A stretch of 42,616 nucleotides of DNA from Deltaproteobacteria bacterium (GCA_012728915.1 JAAYEC010000040.1:1-42616), one strand, 5' to 3'; positions 26,249 to 34,055 are shown, counted from the stretch's first letter. Notes: generated by a model not told the origin, from the sequence alone. A program made the numbers and translations.

Positions 26249-26271
26249 GAGCCGCGGAGGATCCGCGGCTC
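26249..26271 (-). terminator. Rho-independent terminator in the TonB receptor leader
   Basis: On the minus strand GAGCCGCGGA (26271-26262), loop TCC and TCCGCGGCTC (26258-26249) form a perfect 10-base stem followed by TTTCTTTTC. It lies downstream of cytochrome c (stop at 26401) and also downstream of the candidate receptor promoter (26331-26303), so it could end the cytochrome transcript, act as an attenuator of the receptor gene, or both. An upstream element GGCTCGTG (26297-26290) could pair with CACGAGCC (26274-26267) and block it. Confidence 0.65.
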
Positions 26272-26302
26272 GTGGCTCCGGCTCGGTGGCACGAGCCTTG
26301 AG

Positions 26303-26331
26303 TTCGTAGCACAGGCGCCTGGTGCTGTCAA
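26303..26331 (-). promoter_or_regulatory. Promoter and dyad of the TonB receptor gene
   Basis: TTGACA (26331-26326), a 17-base spacer and TACGAA (26308-26303). The spacer holds a near-perfect dyad, AGCAC / AGGCGCCT / GTGCT (26326-26308), placed where a repressor would block polymerase. The whole block resembles the region upstream of nikR, making NikR a candidate regulator. Confidence 0.5.
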
Positions 26332-26400
26332 CCGATTTCCGGGGCCGGGTCGGCCCGGACGGGTCTGCCGGCTGCCTTCACCGCGTCCGTGCGGGGCGCC

Positions 26401-26727
26401 TCACTTCTTGAACGACGCTTTCATGAATTCCACGACGGCCTTCGTTTCCTCCGGGGACAGCGCGATGGCGGGCATGCGGCCCTTGCCCTCGACGATATCC
26501 TTCGAAATGGCCGCGTCGTCGTTGTTCTTCCAGAAGTCGGGACCGAAGGGGTCCGTCTGCATGATGACGCCCTTGCCGTCGCCGTCCGTTCCGTGGCACA
26601 GGGCGCAGCGGTTGTTGTAGATCTGTTTGCCGTCCTGCCCGAGGGCGGGGGCGGCGAGCGCGACCAGAAGGAGAATCCCCAGAATCGTCGCGATGGCGGG
26701 TGATGCGCAGGTCTTTCTCATCGACAT
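26401..26727 (-). CDS. Small exported cytochrome c
   Basis: A 108-residue class I c-type cytochrome with a signal peptide (about 1-30, ending PALGQ), one haem-binding motif C41-ALC44-H45 and a probable axial methionine M85 in GRMPAIAL. It is a single-haem periplasmic electron carrier. A GGGAGGG site five bases before the ATG supports the start. Its promoter lies back to back with that of the DUF364-type gene. Its electron partners are unknown; the periplasmic formate dehydrogenase is one possibility. Confidence 0.9.
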   Translation of the reverse strand: MSMRKTCASPAIATILGILLLVALAAPALGQDGKQIYNNRCALCHGTDGDGKGVIMQTDPFGPDFWKNNDDAAISKDIVEGKGRMPAIALSPEETKAVVEFMKASFKK

Positions 26728-26784
26728 GATACCCTCCCGGATGGATGGTTTTTAACGGACCGCTCCAAGGCGTGCCGGATGCGC

Positions 26785-26813
26785 ATTCTACCGGATGATC
26801 TTTCCGCCGTCAA
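26785..26813 (-). promoter_or_regulatory. Sigma70-type promoter of the cytochrome c gene
   Basis: TTGACG (26813-26808), 17 bases and TAGAAT (26790-26785) match the consensus well, about 60 bases before the cytochrome start codon. Its -35 box is 12 bases from the -35 of the divergent promoter. Confidence 0.6.
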
Positions 26814-26825
26814 CGCCCTTCCGGC

Positions 26826-26854
26826 TTGACCGTGCGGGCGAACTCGGGTAGAAG
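26826..26854 (+). promoter_or_regulatory. Sigma70-type promoter of the DUF364-mobB operon
   Basis: TTGACC (26826-26831), 17 bases and TAGAAG (26849-26854). The expected transcription start falls at or next to the ATG at 26861, and no ribosome site precedes that ATG, so the transcript may be leaderless. Confidence 0.5.
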
Positions 26855-26860
26855 TATCCG

Positions 26861-27607
26861 ATGCTTGAAACGGACGAGATTGCAGGCCGGCTTTACCGGC
26901 AGCTTGCGGAAAAGGGCCGACACATTGCCGTCGAGGACGTCCGGATCGGCGCAAGCTACGTCGCCGTCGTCCTGGCCGGGGGCCGTACGGGGCTTGCCGC
27001 CAGGCTGAAGGAGGCCGTCGGGGCGGAGATCGAGCCCCGCAGGGATGGAAGGCGGTTCACCGGCGGGGGCTCGGACAGACTGCTCGATTTTCTCGTCCGG
27101 CGGGCGGGAGTTGTCGAGCGTGCCCTGGGGCTGGCGGCGGCCAACGCCCTGATTCACCCGACGCCGCCCGGGGTTGAAGCGGACACGATCGATCTCATGG
27201 GCCTTCGCGCCGGCGAGCGGGTCGCCATGGTGGGCCTCTTCCGGCCCATCGTCCCGCGGATCGAGGCCGCCGGGGTGCAGCTCACCGTCATCGAGCGCGA
27301 CACGCCGGAGAGCGAAAGGAGGCGGGCGCTCGGGAGCTGCGAGGTGGCCATCGTCACGGCAACGACGATCCTCAACGGGACCCTCGAGGGGATCCTCAAC
27401 GAATTGGGCCGGCCCCGGCACGTGGCCCTCATCGGGCCGTCGACGCCTCTGTGCGAGGCGATCTTCCGGGACACGCCGGTGACGCACCTCGGCGGTTCCG
27501 CCGTTGCGGATACGGCGCGAATCCTCGAGGTCATCGCCCGGGGAGGCGGGACGCCCCAGATGAGGCCCTGGCTGCGGTTCGTGAACATCAGGGTGAACCG
27601 GTCATGA
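26861..27607 (+). CDS. DUF364-family putative metal-chelation protein
   Basis: A 248-residue protein of the DUF4213/DUF364 type, described as putative heavy-metal chelation proteins and often found near metal or molybdenum genes. An N-terminal domain (about 1-85) precedes a Rossmann-like C-terminal half with 'VAMVGLFRPIVPRI' (118-131), 'LTVIERDTPE' and 'VALIGPSTPL'. Its activity is unknown. It overlaps mobB by four bases (ATGA), which links it to molybdopterin cofactor assembly for the formate dehydrogenases in this window. It may be translated from a leaderless mRNA. Confidence 0.78.
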   Translation: MLETDEIAGRLYRQLAEKGRHIAVEDVRIGASYVAVVLAGGRTGLAARLKEAVGAEIEPRRDGRRFTGGGSDRLLDFLVRRAGVVERALGLAAANALIHPTPPGVEADTIDLMGLRAGERVAMVGLFRPIVPRIEAAGVQLTVIERDTPESERRRALGSCEVAIVTATTILNGTLEGILNELGRPRHVALIGPSTPLCEAIFRDTPVTHLGGSAVADTARILEVIARGGGTPQMRPWLRFVNIRVNRS

Positions 27608-28104
27608 AGAAGATCCCCATCGTGTCCATCGTGGGCTTCTCGGGCAGCGGGAAAACGACGCTTGTCGAAAAGCTGATCCCCGAGCTGATCCGGCGGGGCC
27701 TGCGGGTGGCCACGATCAAGCACAACCGTCACGGCTTCGAGGTCGATCACGAGGGGAAGGACAGCTGGCGGCACCGACGCGCGGGGTCGGCGATGACCGT
27801 GCTGGCCTCGCCGGGCAAGGTGGCCGTCATGGCCGACACCGAGGGGGACCCGGGCCTCGCAGAGCTGGGGGAGCGGTTCATCCGCGATGTCGACGTGATC
27901 CTCGCGGAAGGCTTCAAGAAGAACCCTCACCCGAAGATTGAGGTCTGGCGCAGGGCCCTGGGGAGGGAGTTTCTCTCCGGGGAGGATGAGACGCTCCTGG
28001 CCGTGGCGGGGGACGACCCCGGGGGACTGGCGGTTCCGCGGCTCAGCCTCGACGACATCGCGGGCCTGGCCGATCTCATCGTGAACCGGGTGATCCGGCG
28101 ATGA
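27604..28104 (+). CDS. mobB: Molybdopterin-guanine dinucleotide biosynthesis protein MobB
   Basis: A 166-residue GTP-binding adaptor that assists MobA in attaching GMP to molybdopterin, giving the bis-MGD cofactor needed by both formate dehydrogenases. The P-loop is GFSGSGKTT (11-19), followed by TIKHNRHGFEVDHEGKDSWR, characteristic of MobB, and ILAEGFKKNPHPKIEVWR (about 100-117). The start at 27604 overlaps the upstream stop. The family length is normal. Its stop overlaps the next gene's start by four bases. Confidence 0.93.
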   Translation: MKKIPIVSIVGFSGSGKTTLVEKLIPELIRRGLRVATIKHNRHGFEVDHEGKDSWRHRRAGSAMTVLASPGKVAVMADTEGDPGLAELGERFIRDVDVILAEGFKKNPHPKIEVWRRALGREFLSGEDETLLAVAGDDPGGLAVPRLSLDDIAGLADLIVNRVIRR

Positions 28105-28469
28105 CGGAATATATCGTCCACAATCTCTTTTCGACCGAGTCGGGCGTCGTCTGGCTCATTCTGAAGTGGGCGCTTGTCGTGCTGGCGGCGGGGTTCATCG
28201 GCCAGTTCGGTAAGGCCTTCGCCTCGTATCTGATCCGGAGGGCGGCCGAACGGCGGGAAAAGGAGGCGGAGCCGACGGCGGGGCGGGAGGCGCAGCCCCC
28301 GGCAGGCGGCCAGGAGCCCGTCCCGCCCGCGGAGCCGCAGGAGGCCACGGTCGCGGCTGCGGGCGGCGCCCTGAAGGATACCGAGGACAAGGAGAGGAAG
28401 AAAGCCCTCAAGGCACGGCAAAAGGCTGCGAAAAAAACGGCAAAGACAATCGCGAAGCTTTTCAAGTAA
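28101..28469 (+). CDS. Small membrane-anchored protein with lysine-rich tail, function unknown
   Basis: A 122-residue protein not recognised as a known family. One membrane helix (about residues 15-36, VVWLILKWALVVLAAGFIG) is followed by a low-complexity Pro/Ala/Glu linker (about 55-95) and a strongly basic lysine-rich C-terminal helix (DKERKKALKARQKAAKKTA). The tail should be cytoplasmic and could contact nucleic acid or acidic lipid. It is translationally coupled to mobB (ATGA overlap) and sits 13 bases before trxB, so it is expressed in the same operon. Confidence 0.65.
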   Translation: MTEYIVHNLFSTESGVVWLILKWALVVLAAGFIGQFGKAFASYLIRRAAERREKEAEPTAGREAQPPAGGQEPVPPAEPQEATVAAAGGALKDTEDKERKKALKARQKAAKKTAKTIAKLFK

Positions 28470-28482
28470 GGAAGAGGGGGCC

Positions 28483-29454
28483 ATGAACGGAGAAAAACGG
28501 CCGGAAGGCGCATACGACGTCCTCATCATCGGCGGGGGGCCCGCGGGGCTCACGGCCGGGCTCTACGCGGCCAGGGCGAACTTCAGGACGCTGCTCGTCG
28601 AGTCCGGGATGGTCATGAGCCAGATCACGGTGACGCATCTCGTGGAGAACTACCCGGGCGTGCCGGACATAGGCGGGTACGATCTCGTGGAGAAGTTCAA
28701 GGAGCAGGCGAAGAAATTCGGTCTCCAGGGGGCCTATGCCGCCGTTGCGGGCCTGGAGAAGGCGACCCTCTCCGGGATGCCGGGCTGGAAGGTGAAGACC
28801 GACGCGGGCGATTTCGAGGCCCTCTCCGTCATCGTGGCCACCGGGGCCAACTGGCGCAAGATCGGCGTCCCCGGCGAGGCCGAGTTCACGGGCCGGGGCG
28901 TCTCCTACTGCGCCACCTGTGACGGGCCCTTCTTCCGCGAGCGGGAGGTCGTCGTCATCGGCGGCGGAGACACGGCCGTCCAGGAGGCCCTCTTCCTGAC
29001 GAATTTCGCGAGCAAGGTGACGATCGTCCACCGCCGTGACCGTCTGCGCGCCACGCCGCTGCTGCGCGAGCGGGCCGCCTCGAACCCGAAGATCGCCTTC
29101 GCCTGGGATTCCATCGTGACGGAGATCGGCGGCAAGGAGGCGGTCACGCACGTGAGGGTTGCAAACGTGAAGGAGCCGGAAGAAACCCGGGAGATTCCCG
29201 CGGACGGCGTATTCGTCTTCATCGGGCTCGTTCCGAACACGGGGTTCCTCGAGGGGGCCGTGAAACTCGGCAGGGACGGCTACATCGTGGCGGACCGGGA
29301 CATGAAGACCTCCGCGCCGGGGATCTTCGCCTGCGGCGACTGCATCGAAAAGCTCCTGCGGCAGGTCGTGACGGCCTGCGGCGACGGTGCCACGGCGGCC
29401 TTCTCGGCGCAGCTCTACGTTGAAGACCTAAAAGGCACAGGGTATCCAAGATAG
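28483..29454 (+). CDS. trxB: Thioredoxin-disulfide reductase
   Basis: A 323-residue flavoprotein that reduces thioredoxin with NAD(P)H. It shows the FAD motif IIGGGPAGLTAGLYAA (15-30), the redox-active C143-AT-C146-DG, the nucleotide motif VIGGGDTAVQEA, and the C-terminal FAD motif PGIFACGDC. The length is normal. It begins a run of thiol-redox genes that includes the selenocysteine flavoprotein 1 kb downstream. It follows the small membrane protein by 13 bases with an AGGAAGAGGGGG-rich ribosome site. Confidence 0.93.
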   Translation: MNGEKRPEGAYDVLIIGGGPAGLTAGLYAARANFRTLLVESGMVMSQITVTHLVENYPGVPDIGGYDLVEKFKEQAKKFGLQGAYAAVAGLEKATLSGMPGWKVKTDAGDFEALSVIVATGANWRKIGVPGEAEFTGRGVSYCATCDGPFFREREVVVIGGGDTAVQEALFLTNFASKVTIVHRRDRLRATPLLRERAASNPKIAFAWDSIVTEIGGKEAVTHVRVANVKEPEETREIPADGVFVFIGLVPNTGFLEGAVKLGRDGYIVADRDMKTSAPGIFACGDCIEKLLRQVVTACGDGATAAFSAQLYVEDLKGTGYPR

Positions 29455-29525
29455 GGCGAAAGGCGAAAGGCGAAAGGCGCAAGGCAGGATACCCTGCCCG
29501 TGGCCCTTCGCCTCACACCTTGAGT
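29455..29525. repeat. Purine-rich imperfect inverted repeat, copy 1
   Basis: Directly after the trxB stop, the 7-base unit GGCGAAA occurs three times in tandem, followed by a core hairpin GGCAGG/CCTGCC and a complementary pyrimidine-rich arm (CCCTTCGCCT). The result is an imperfect hairpin in the spacer before lgt. It has the same style as four other spacers in this window. Confidence 0.55.
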
Positions 29526-29598
29526 CGGGCTCAACACGAGGCCTTGTTTGAAGGCTCCGTAACACACATGCGCGACAAGCGCCGGACAGGGGATCCCG

Positions 29599-30438
29599 GT
29601 GAGTGACTTTCTAAACAGCTGGCAGCACCTGCCCGCGAAGATCAGCCCGGCCCTCTTCGAGATCGGCTCCTTCCAGGTGCGCTGGTACAGTCTCATGTAC
29701 ATCGTGGCCTTCGCCCTGACGTACCTGCTGATCGTCTACCGGCTGCGCACGGAGAAATTCCGCTATACGCGGGAGCAGATCCAGGATTTCATGGTCTGGG
29801 GCATTCTGGGACTGATCCTGGGAGGGCGCCTCGGGTATGTGATCTTTTACAACCTCGGCTATTTCATCCGGCATCCGCTGGAGATCATTTTGCCCTTTTC
29901 CTTCGCCAACGGTGTCAAGTTCGTCGGCATCAGCGGCATGTCCTTCCACGGCGGGCTCATCGGCATCGTCGTCGCCTCGGGCATTTACTGCTACGTCCAG
30001 CGGGTCCGCTTCTGGGATCTCGCGGACCTGCTGATCCCCTGCGTGCCCCTCGGGTACACCTTCGGGCGGATCGGCAACTTCGTCAACGGCGAGCTCTGGG
30101 GCCGGGCAACGACCGTCCCCTGGGGGATGTACTTTCCCCTCGACCCCACGCGGACGCTGCGCCACCCCTCCCAGCTCTACGAGGCCTTCTTCGAGGGACT
30201 GTTTCTCTTTGCGGTCCTCTGGGGCATCCGCCGGAAGCGGCCCTTCGAGGGCGCGTTCCTCGCCTACTACCTGATCGGCTACGGCGCCGTCCGTTTCTTC
30301 ATCGAGTACGTCCGGGAGCCCGATGCGCACATCGGCCTGTACTTCGGGCTCATCACGATCGGCCAGATCCTCTGCCTGGCCATGATCCTCGCGGGTGCGG
30401 GTCTCTACCTCTACCTGCAATCCAAGGCCGGACGATAG
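29599..30438 (+). CDS. lgt: Prolipoprotein diacylglyceryl transferase
   Basis: A 279-residue inner-membrane enzyme that transfers diacylglycerol from phosphatidylglycerol to the lipobox cysteine of prolipoproteins. Family motifs are intact: SFHGGLIG (H117) and GRIGNFVNGE (156-165), with about seven membrane helices. The start is a GTG at 29599, preceded by AGGGG; the next Met codons would cut the first helix. It is a housekeeping gene, probably co-transcribed with neighbours on the plus strand. Confidence 0.94.
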   Translation: MSDFLNSWQHLPAKISPALFEIGSFQVRWYSLMYIVAFALTYLLIVYRLRTEKFRYTREQIQDFMVWGILGLILGGRLGYVIFYNLGYFIRHPLEIILPFSFANGVKFVGISGMSFHGGLIGIVVASGIYCYVQRVRFWDLADLLIPCVPLGYTFGRIGNFVNGELWGRATTVPWGMYFPLDPTRTLRHPSQLYEAFFEGLFLFAVLWGIRRKRPFEGAFLAYYLIGYGAVRFFIEYVREPDAHIGLYFGLITIGQILCLAMILAGAGLYLYLQSKAGR

Positions 30439-30491
30439 CCGTTCGGCCGCGATGCCCGGACCCGCCGGCGACAAACAGGGAGGAAAGCACA

Positions 30492-31835
30492 ATGGGAAAG
30501 AACGTCGTCATCGTCGGAGGAGCGGCGGGCGGTCCCTCGGCCGCCGCCGAGGCGAGGAGGCAGGACCCGTCGCTGTCGATTCGGATCATCGAACAGGGCG
30601 AGCACGTCTCCTTTGCGGCCTGACCCACTCCCTATTACATCGGGGATGTAATCAAGGACGAAAAGAGGCTTATCGCAAGGACCCCGGAGAAATTCGCCGA
30701 ATCGGGAGTGGAGGTGCGCCTTCGAACCCGGGTCGAGGCGATCGACGCCTCCGCCGGCGCCGTCCGGCTCTCCGGCGGCACCACGCTTCCGTACGACGTG
30801 CTCGTCATCGCCACGGGGAGCAGGCCCATGATGCCGGGGATCCCGGGGGAGACGCTCGACGGCGTCTTCACCTTGAAAAACCTCTCCGACGCGATCCGGA
30901 TCAAGGCGTACATCCGCGATCGGCACTGCCGCCGGGCGGTGATCCTCGGCGCCGGCTACATCGCCATGGAAATGAGCGAGTCGTTGAGGCGCATCGGGCT
31001 GCAGACGACGGTCGTCTACCGCGGTACGCTTCCGGCGAAAAAGTGGGATGGGGAGTTCTCGAAGCTCATCCTGGAGGAGATCACGCAACACGGCGTGGAG
31101 TTCATCCCCGGTATGAAGCCCGTGGCAATCGAGAAAGGGCGGGAAGGCTCCCTGCGGCTCCTGACGGACGGCCCTGTCATCGAGACGGACCTCGTCCTCA
31201 TGGGGCTGGGCGTGACCCCCGAGGTGGAGCTGGCCAAGTCCGCCGGATGCGCCATCGGCGGGGGCACGGGGGCCGTGCAGGTCGATTTCACCCAGGAGAC
31301 GTCCCGAGAGGGGATCTGGTCGGCGGGGGACTGCTGCGAGGTATTCCACCGGGTGAGCCGCCGATGGACGTCCATTCCACTCGGCGACATTGCGAACAAG
31401 CAGGGCCGCATTGCGGGCATCAACATCGGCGGACGCCCCGCGCGCTTCGAGGGGGTCGTGGGGGCCACGTCCTTCAAGGTTTTCGATCTGGAGGTGGCCG
31501 CCTGCGGTCTCGGCGAAAAGGAGGCCCTGGAAAGCGGTTTCAGCCCGGAGAGCGTCCTCGTGTGGGGCACATCAACGGCGAGGTCCATGGGAGGGCCGAG
31601 GTTGGGTCTCAAGCTGGTGGCCGACCGGTCCACGGGGAGGCTCCTGGGAGCCCAGGCCGCGGGCCGGGGCGGGGCCGTCAGGAAGATCGACGTGCTTTCC
31701 GCCTGCCTCTGGAACGAGGCCGACCTCGACGGGCTCGCCTACCTGGACCTTGCCTATGCGCCTCCCTTCGGCGGTGCGTGGGATCTGATCCACATCGGCG
31801 CCCAGGAGCTGCTCCGCAAAATCGTCTCTTCCTGA
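30492..31835 (+). CDS. CoA-disulfide reductase / NADH oxidase-like flavoprotein with selenocysteine at the active site
   Basis: Reading the in-frame TGA at 30621-30623 as selenocysteine gives a continuous 447-residue pyridine nucleotide-disulfide oxidoreductase. It has an N-terminal FAD motif VVIVGGAAGGPSAAAEAR, the active-site segment SFAA-U-PTPYYIGDVI with U at residue 44, the NAD(P)H motif VILGAGYIAMEMSES, and the C-terminal dimerisation domain. In CoA-disulfide reductases and NADH oxidases this position is the single redox cysteine (SFANC-x-PYYIG). A perfect SECIS-like hairpin follows. The natural substrate could be CoA-disulfide, a persulfide or oxygen; this cannot be told from sequence. 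Neighbours trxB, cutA and sod support a redox or stress role. Automated annotation would call only the part after 30708 or a pseudogene. Confidence 0.88.
30621..30652 (+). promoter_or_regulatory. Selenocysteine codon and SECIS hairpin of the flavoprotein gene
   Basis: The TGA at 30621-30623 is followed after 10 bases by ATTACAT (30634-30640), loop CGGGG and ATGTAAT (30646-30652), a perfect 7-base stem with a G-rich loop. In E. coli fdhF the minimal functional stem-loop starts about 11 bases after the UGA, so the spacing fits well. Confidence 0.85.
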
Positions 31836-31928
31836 TCCTCGGCGCCGGGACGGGGCCCGGGGCTCCATCCCGGGAGAGGGGACCAGGAATCGGATTGCGC
31901 GTCCTGCGCGAAGGAGGACCGGGAAAAG

Positions 31929-32249
31929 ATGGCCGAATACATTCAGGTCATGACGACGACGGCGACACGGGAAGACGCCGCCAGGATCGCGGCGGTCTTG
32001 CTGGAAAACCGGCTGGCGGCCTGCGTCCAGGTCATGGGGCCCATCGAGAGCCACTACCGGTGGAAGGGGACCCTGGAGCGGTCGTCGGAGTGGCTCTGCC
32101 TCGTCAAGACGACCCGCGGGAACTATCGGGCCGTCGAAGAGGCGATCCACGCCAACCATTCCTACGAGGTGCCCGAGGTCATCGCCTGTCCCATCGAGTC
32201 CGGCAGCGAGGCCTACCTGGCCTGGCTTCGTGCCGAGACGGAGGGGTGA
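31929..32249 (+). CDS. cutA: Divalent-cation tolerance protein CutA
   Basis: A 106-residue trimeric CutA1-family protein. The typical features are present: 'VMTTTATREDAARIAAVLLE', RLAACVQV near residue 32, 'ESHYRWKG' near 45 and the 'SYEVPEVIACPI' segment near 81-92. The family is associated with copper and divalent-metal tolerance, but its molecular role is not settled. It lies 93 bases after the selenoprotein gene and 102 bases before the superoxide dismutase on the same strand. Confidence 0.93.
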   Translation: MAEYIQVMTTTATREDAARIAAVLLENRLAACVQVMGPIESHYRWKGTLERSSEWLCLVKTTRGNYRAVEEAIHANHSYEVPEVIACPIESGSEAYLAWLRAETEG

Positions 32250-32351
32250 AGAATTTTTCTTGCAATTTCACCCCGTTCCCTTTTAGAAAAATAAAGTTTA
32301 CTGTCAGACCAACACAACGGGCGTTATCGCCTGTCATGGAAAGGGCTCATT

Positions 32352-32966
32352 ATGGGAACCACGAATCTTTACTCACTGCCCAAGCTGGGATTCGGGTACA
32401 AGGACCTCGAACCCTTCATTTCCGAGGAACAGCTGCGGCTCCACCACGAGAAGCATCATGCGGCCTACGTGACGGGGGCCAACGGCCTGCTCGAGCGGAT
32501 TGAGAAGGCGCGGAGGGAAAAGGCCGACCTCGACATGAAGGCGACCCTGAAGGATCTCTCGTTTCATCTGGGCGGACACGTTCTGCACTCGCTGTTCTGG
32601 GCGAACCTGGCCCCGAAGGGCAAGGCGGCGGACAGGCCCGCGGGGCTCCTGGCCACGGCCATCGACAAGGAGTTCGGCGGCTACGAGCAGTTCAGGAAGG
32701 AGTTCACCCAGGCGGCCGTGAGCGCCGAGGGCTCGGGCTGGGCGGCGCTGAGCCACTGCACCCTGACGAACCGTCCGGTCATCATGCAGATCGAGAAGCA
32801 CAACGTCAACGTCTACCCCGGGCTTCGAATCCTCCTGGTCCTGGATGTCTGGGAGCATGCCTACTACGTGGACTACAGGAATCTCCGCGCGAAGTTCGTC
32901 GAGGCCTTCTGGAACATCGTGAACTGGGATGAGGCGAGCCGCCGGTTCGAGGATTCCCTGAAGTAA
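32352..32966 (+). CDS. sodB: Superoxide dismutase (Fe/Mn family)
   Basis: A 204-residue Fe/Mn superoxide dismutase. Metal ligands are visible: H31 ([12 protein letters not shown]), the histidine in [10 protein letters not shown] (about 81), and the aspartate and histidine of DVWEHAYY (about 165-169). The VLHSLFW form resembles archaeal and anaerobe-type enzymes; the choice of Fe or Mn cannot be read reliably. No signal peptide is seen, so it is cytoplasmic. A GGAAAGGG site precedes the ATG. A possible promoter (TTGCAA, 18 bases, TAGAAA) lies in the 100-base gap after cutA. Confidence 0.94.
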   Translation: MGTTNLYSLPKLGFGYKDLEPFISEEQLRLHHEKHHAAYVTGANGLLERIEKARREKADLDMKATLKDLSFHLGGHVLHSLFWANLAPKGKAADRPAGLLATAIDKEFGGYEQFRKEFTQAAVSAEGSGWAALSHCTLTNRPVIMQIEKHNVNVYPGLRILLVLDVWEHAYYVDYRNLRAKFVEAFWNIVNWDEASRRFEDSLK

Positions 32967-32975
32967 GGAACACGC

Positions 32976-33004
32976 CGTCCCCGGGCCCGGCGGGCCCGGG
33001 GACG
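32976..33004 (+). terminator. Strong GC hairpin after the superoxide dismutase gene
   Basis: Arms CGTCCCCGGGCCC (32976-32988) and GGGCCCGGGGACG (32992-33004) pair perfectly over 13 bases around a GGC loop, 10 bases after the stop. No immediate U-run follows (TTTTT occurs about 15 bases later), so termination may be imperfect or the hairpin may protect the 3' end. Confidence 0.55.
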
Positions 33005-33071
33005 ATACCCATATCCCTGTTTTTCCTGCCCGACGCCCATCAACCCTCGCGAGCACGCCGGAACGGAGCCG

Positions 33072-34031
33072 ATGCGCCTCAGAGTCGAGACATCCGGAAA
33101 AGCAGGGGGGAGAAACACGGTGGCGTCCTGGGTCCAGGCGGTCCGCGCCCAGTTCGTGCCGCCCAGTTTTATCCCCGTGACCCTTGCCGCCGCCATTGCC
33201 TGGGCGAGGCACGACGTCTTCGACCCCGTTGCCTTCCTCCTCGTGTTCATCGGGGTGACGGTGCACCACTTCGGCCTCAACATGCTTGACGACGTCTTCG
33301 ACTATGTCCATGCCGTGGACAGGGCCTGGGGAGGCGAGAAGAACCCCTACACGGGCGGAAGCGGCGTGCTCACGGAAGGAATCCTCACCGTGGGCGATCT
33401 CAAGAGGGGCATCGCCGTCTGCTACGGCGTCACGATCGCCGTCTGGATCTGCTTGGCCGGCCTGAAGGGATGGCCTGTTCTGCTCATCGGGGCCGTCGGG
33501 ATCCTGTCGTCCATTTTCTACACGGTTCCCCCCGTCAAGTTCGCCTACCGGGGCTACGGCGAGCTGGGGCTGCTGGTCAACTTCGGGCCCGTCCTCGTGA
33601 TGGGGTCCTACTACGTCCAGCGGCAGACCTTCGATATCGAGCCGCTGGTCGTCTCCCTCATCCCGGGGTTTCTCATGTGGTCCATGATCGTCATCAACGA
33701 GATCCCCGACTACGAGGAGGACCGGCGGAGCGGCAAGATGAACCTCGTGGCCCGTTTCGGCCGCGAGACGGGGATGATCCTGTACGGGGCCGGGCTCCTC
33801 TTCGCTTTCGGAATCCTGGCCGGCACCGTTCTCGTCGGCCTGGCGCCCCTGCCGGTTCTTCTGGGGCTGCTGGCCCTGCCGACGGCGCTCCGCTCGGTGC
33901 GGATCCTGAGGGAGCATTACCGGGACCGGCTGATGGTGATCCCCGCCAACCTCGCCGTCATCAAGGTGTACCTGATCACGGGGGTGGCCATGATTGTCGG
34001 GTACCTCGTCCACGGGGTGACGGGGTGGTGA
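33072..34031 (+). CDS. UbiA/MenA-family prenyltransferase
   Basis: A 319-residue polytopic membrane enzyme that attaches a polyprenyl chain to an aromatic acceptor. The first Asp-rich motif is N70-MLDDVFDY (69-78) and the second is in INEIPDYEEDRRSGK (about 213-227); eight to nine hydrophobic helices are apparent. The second motif and the nearby polyprenyl diphosphate synthase suggest a MenA-like step in menaquinone synthesis, but other UbiA acceptors cannot be excluded. ATG 33072 follows a GGAACGGAG stretch; a GTG at 33121 is out of frame and not considered. Confidence 0.87.
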   Translation: MRLRVETSGKAGGRNTVASWVQAVRAQFVPPSFIPVTLAAAIAWARHDVFDPVAFLLVFIGVTVHHFGLNMLDDVFDYVHAVDRAWGGEKNPYTGGSGVLTEGILTVGDLKRGIAVCYGVTIAVWICLAGLKGWPVLLIGAVGILSSIFYTVPPVKFAYRGYGELGLLVNFGPVLVMGSYYVQRQTFDIEPLVVSLIPGFLMWSMIVINEIPDYEEDRRSGKMNLVARFGRETGMILYGAGLLFAFGILAGTVLVGLAPLPVLLGLLALPTALRSVRILREHYRDRLMVIPANLAVIKVYLITGVAMIVGYLVHGVTGW

Positions 34032-34055
34032 GGGACTCGAATCATTCTGTCTCGG

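Noticed and set aside
26136-26331. A cobalamin riboswitch before the TonB receptor
   Set aside because: The conserved B12-box and the long multi-stem core are not present; the leader is only about 160 bases. Another, unrecognised control element remains possible.
29455-29560. A CRISPR array suggested by the short tandem repeats after trxB
   Set aside because: The units are only 7 bases long, without spacers of uniform length, and no cas genes are nearby.
30621-30623. The TGA as a nonsense mutation making the flavoprotein a pseudogene
   Set aside because: It lies precisely at the catalytic cysteine position, the rest of the gene is intact, and a well-placed SECIS-like hairpin follows.
30397-32503. 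A 702-codon plus-strand frame covering the selenocysteine flavoprotein and neighbours in another phase
   Set aside because: It crosses the conserved flavoprotein, cutA and part of sod out of frame. Its Arg/Gly-rich product is unrelated to any family.
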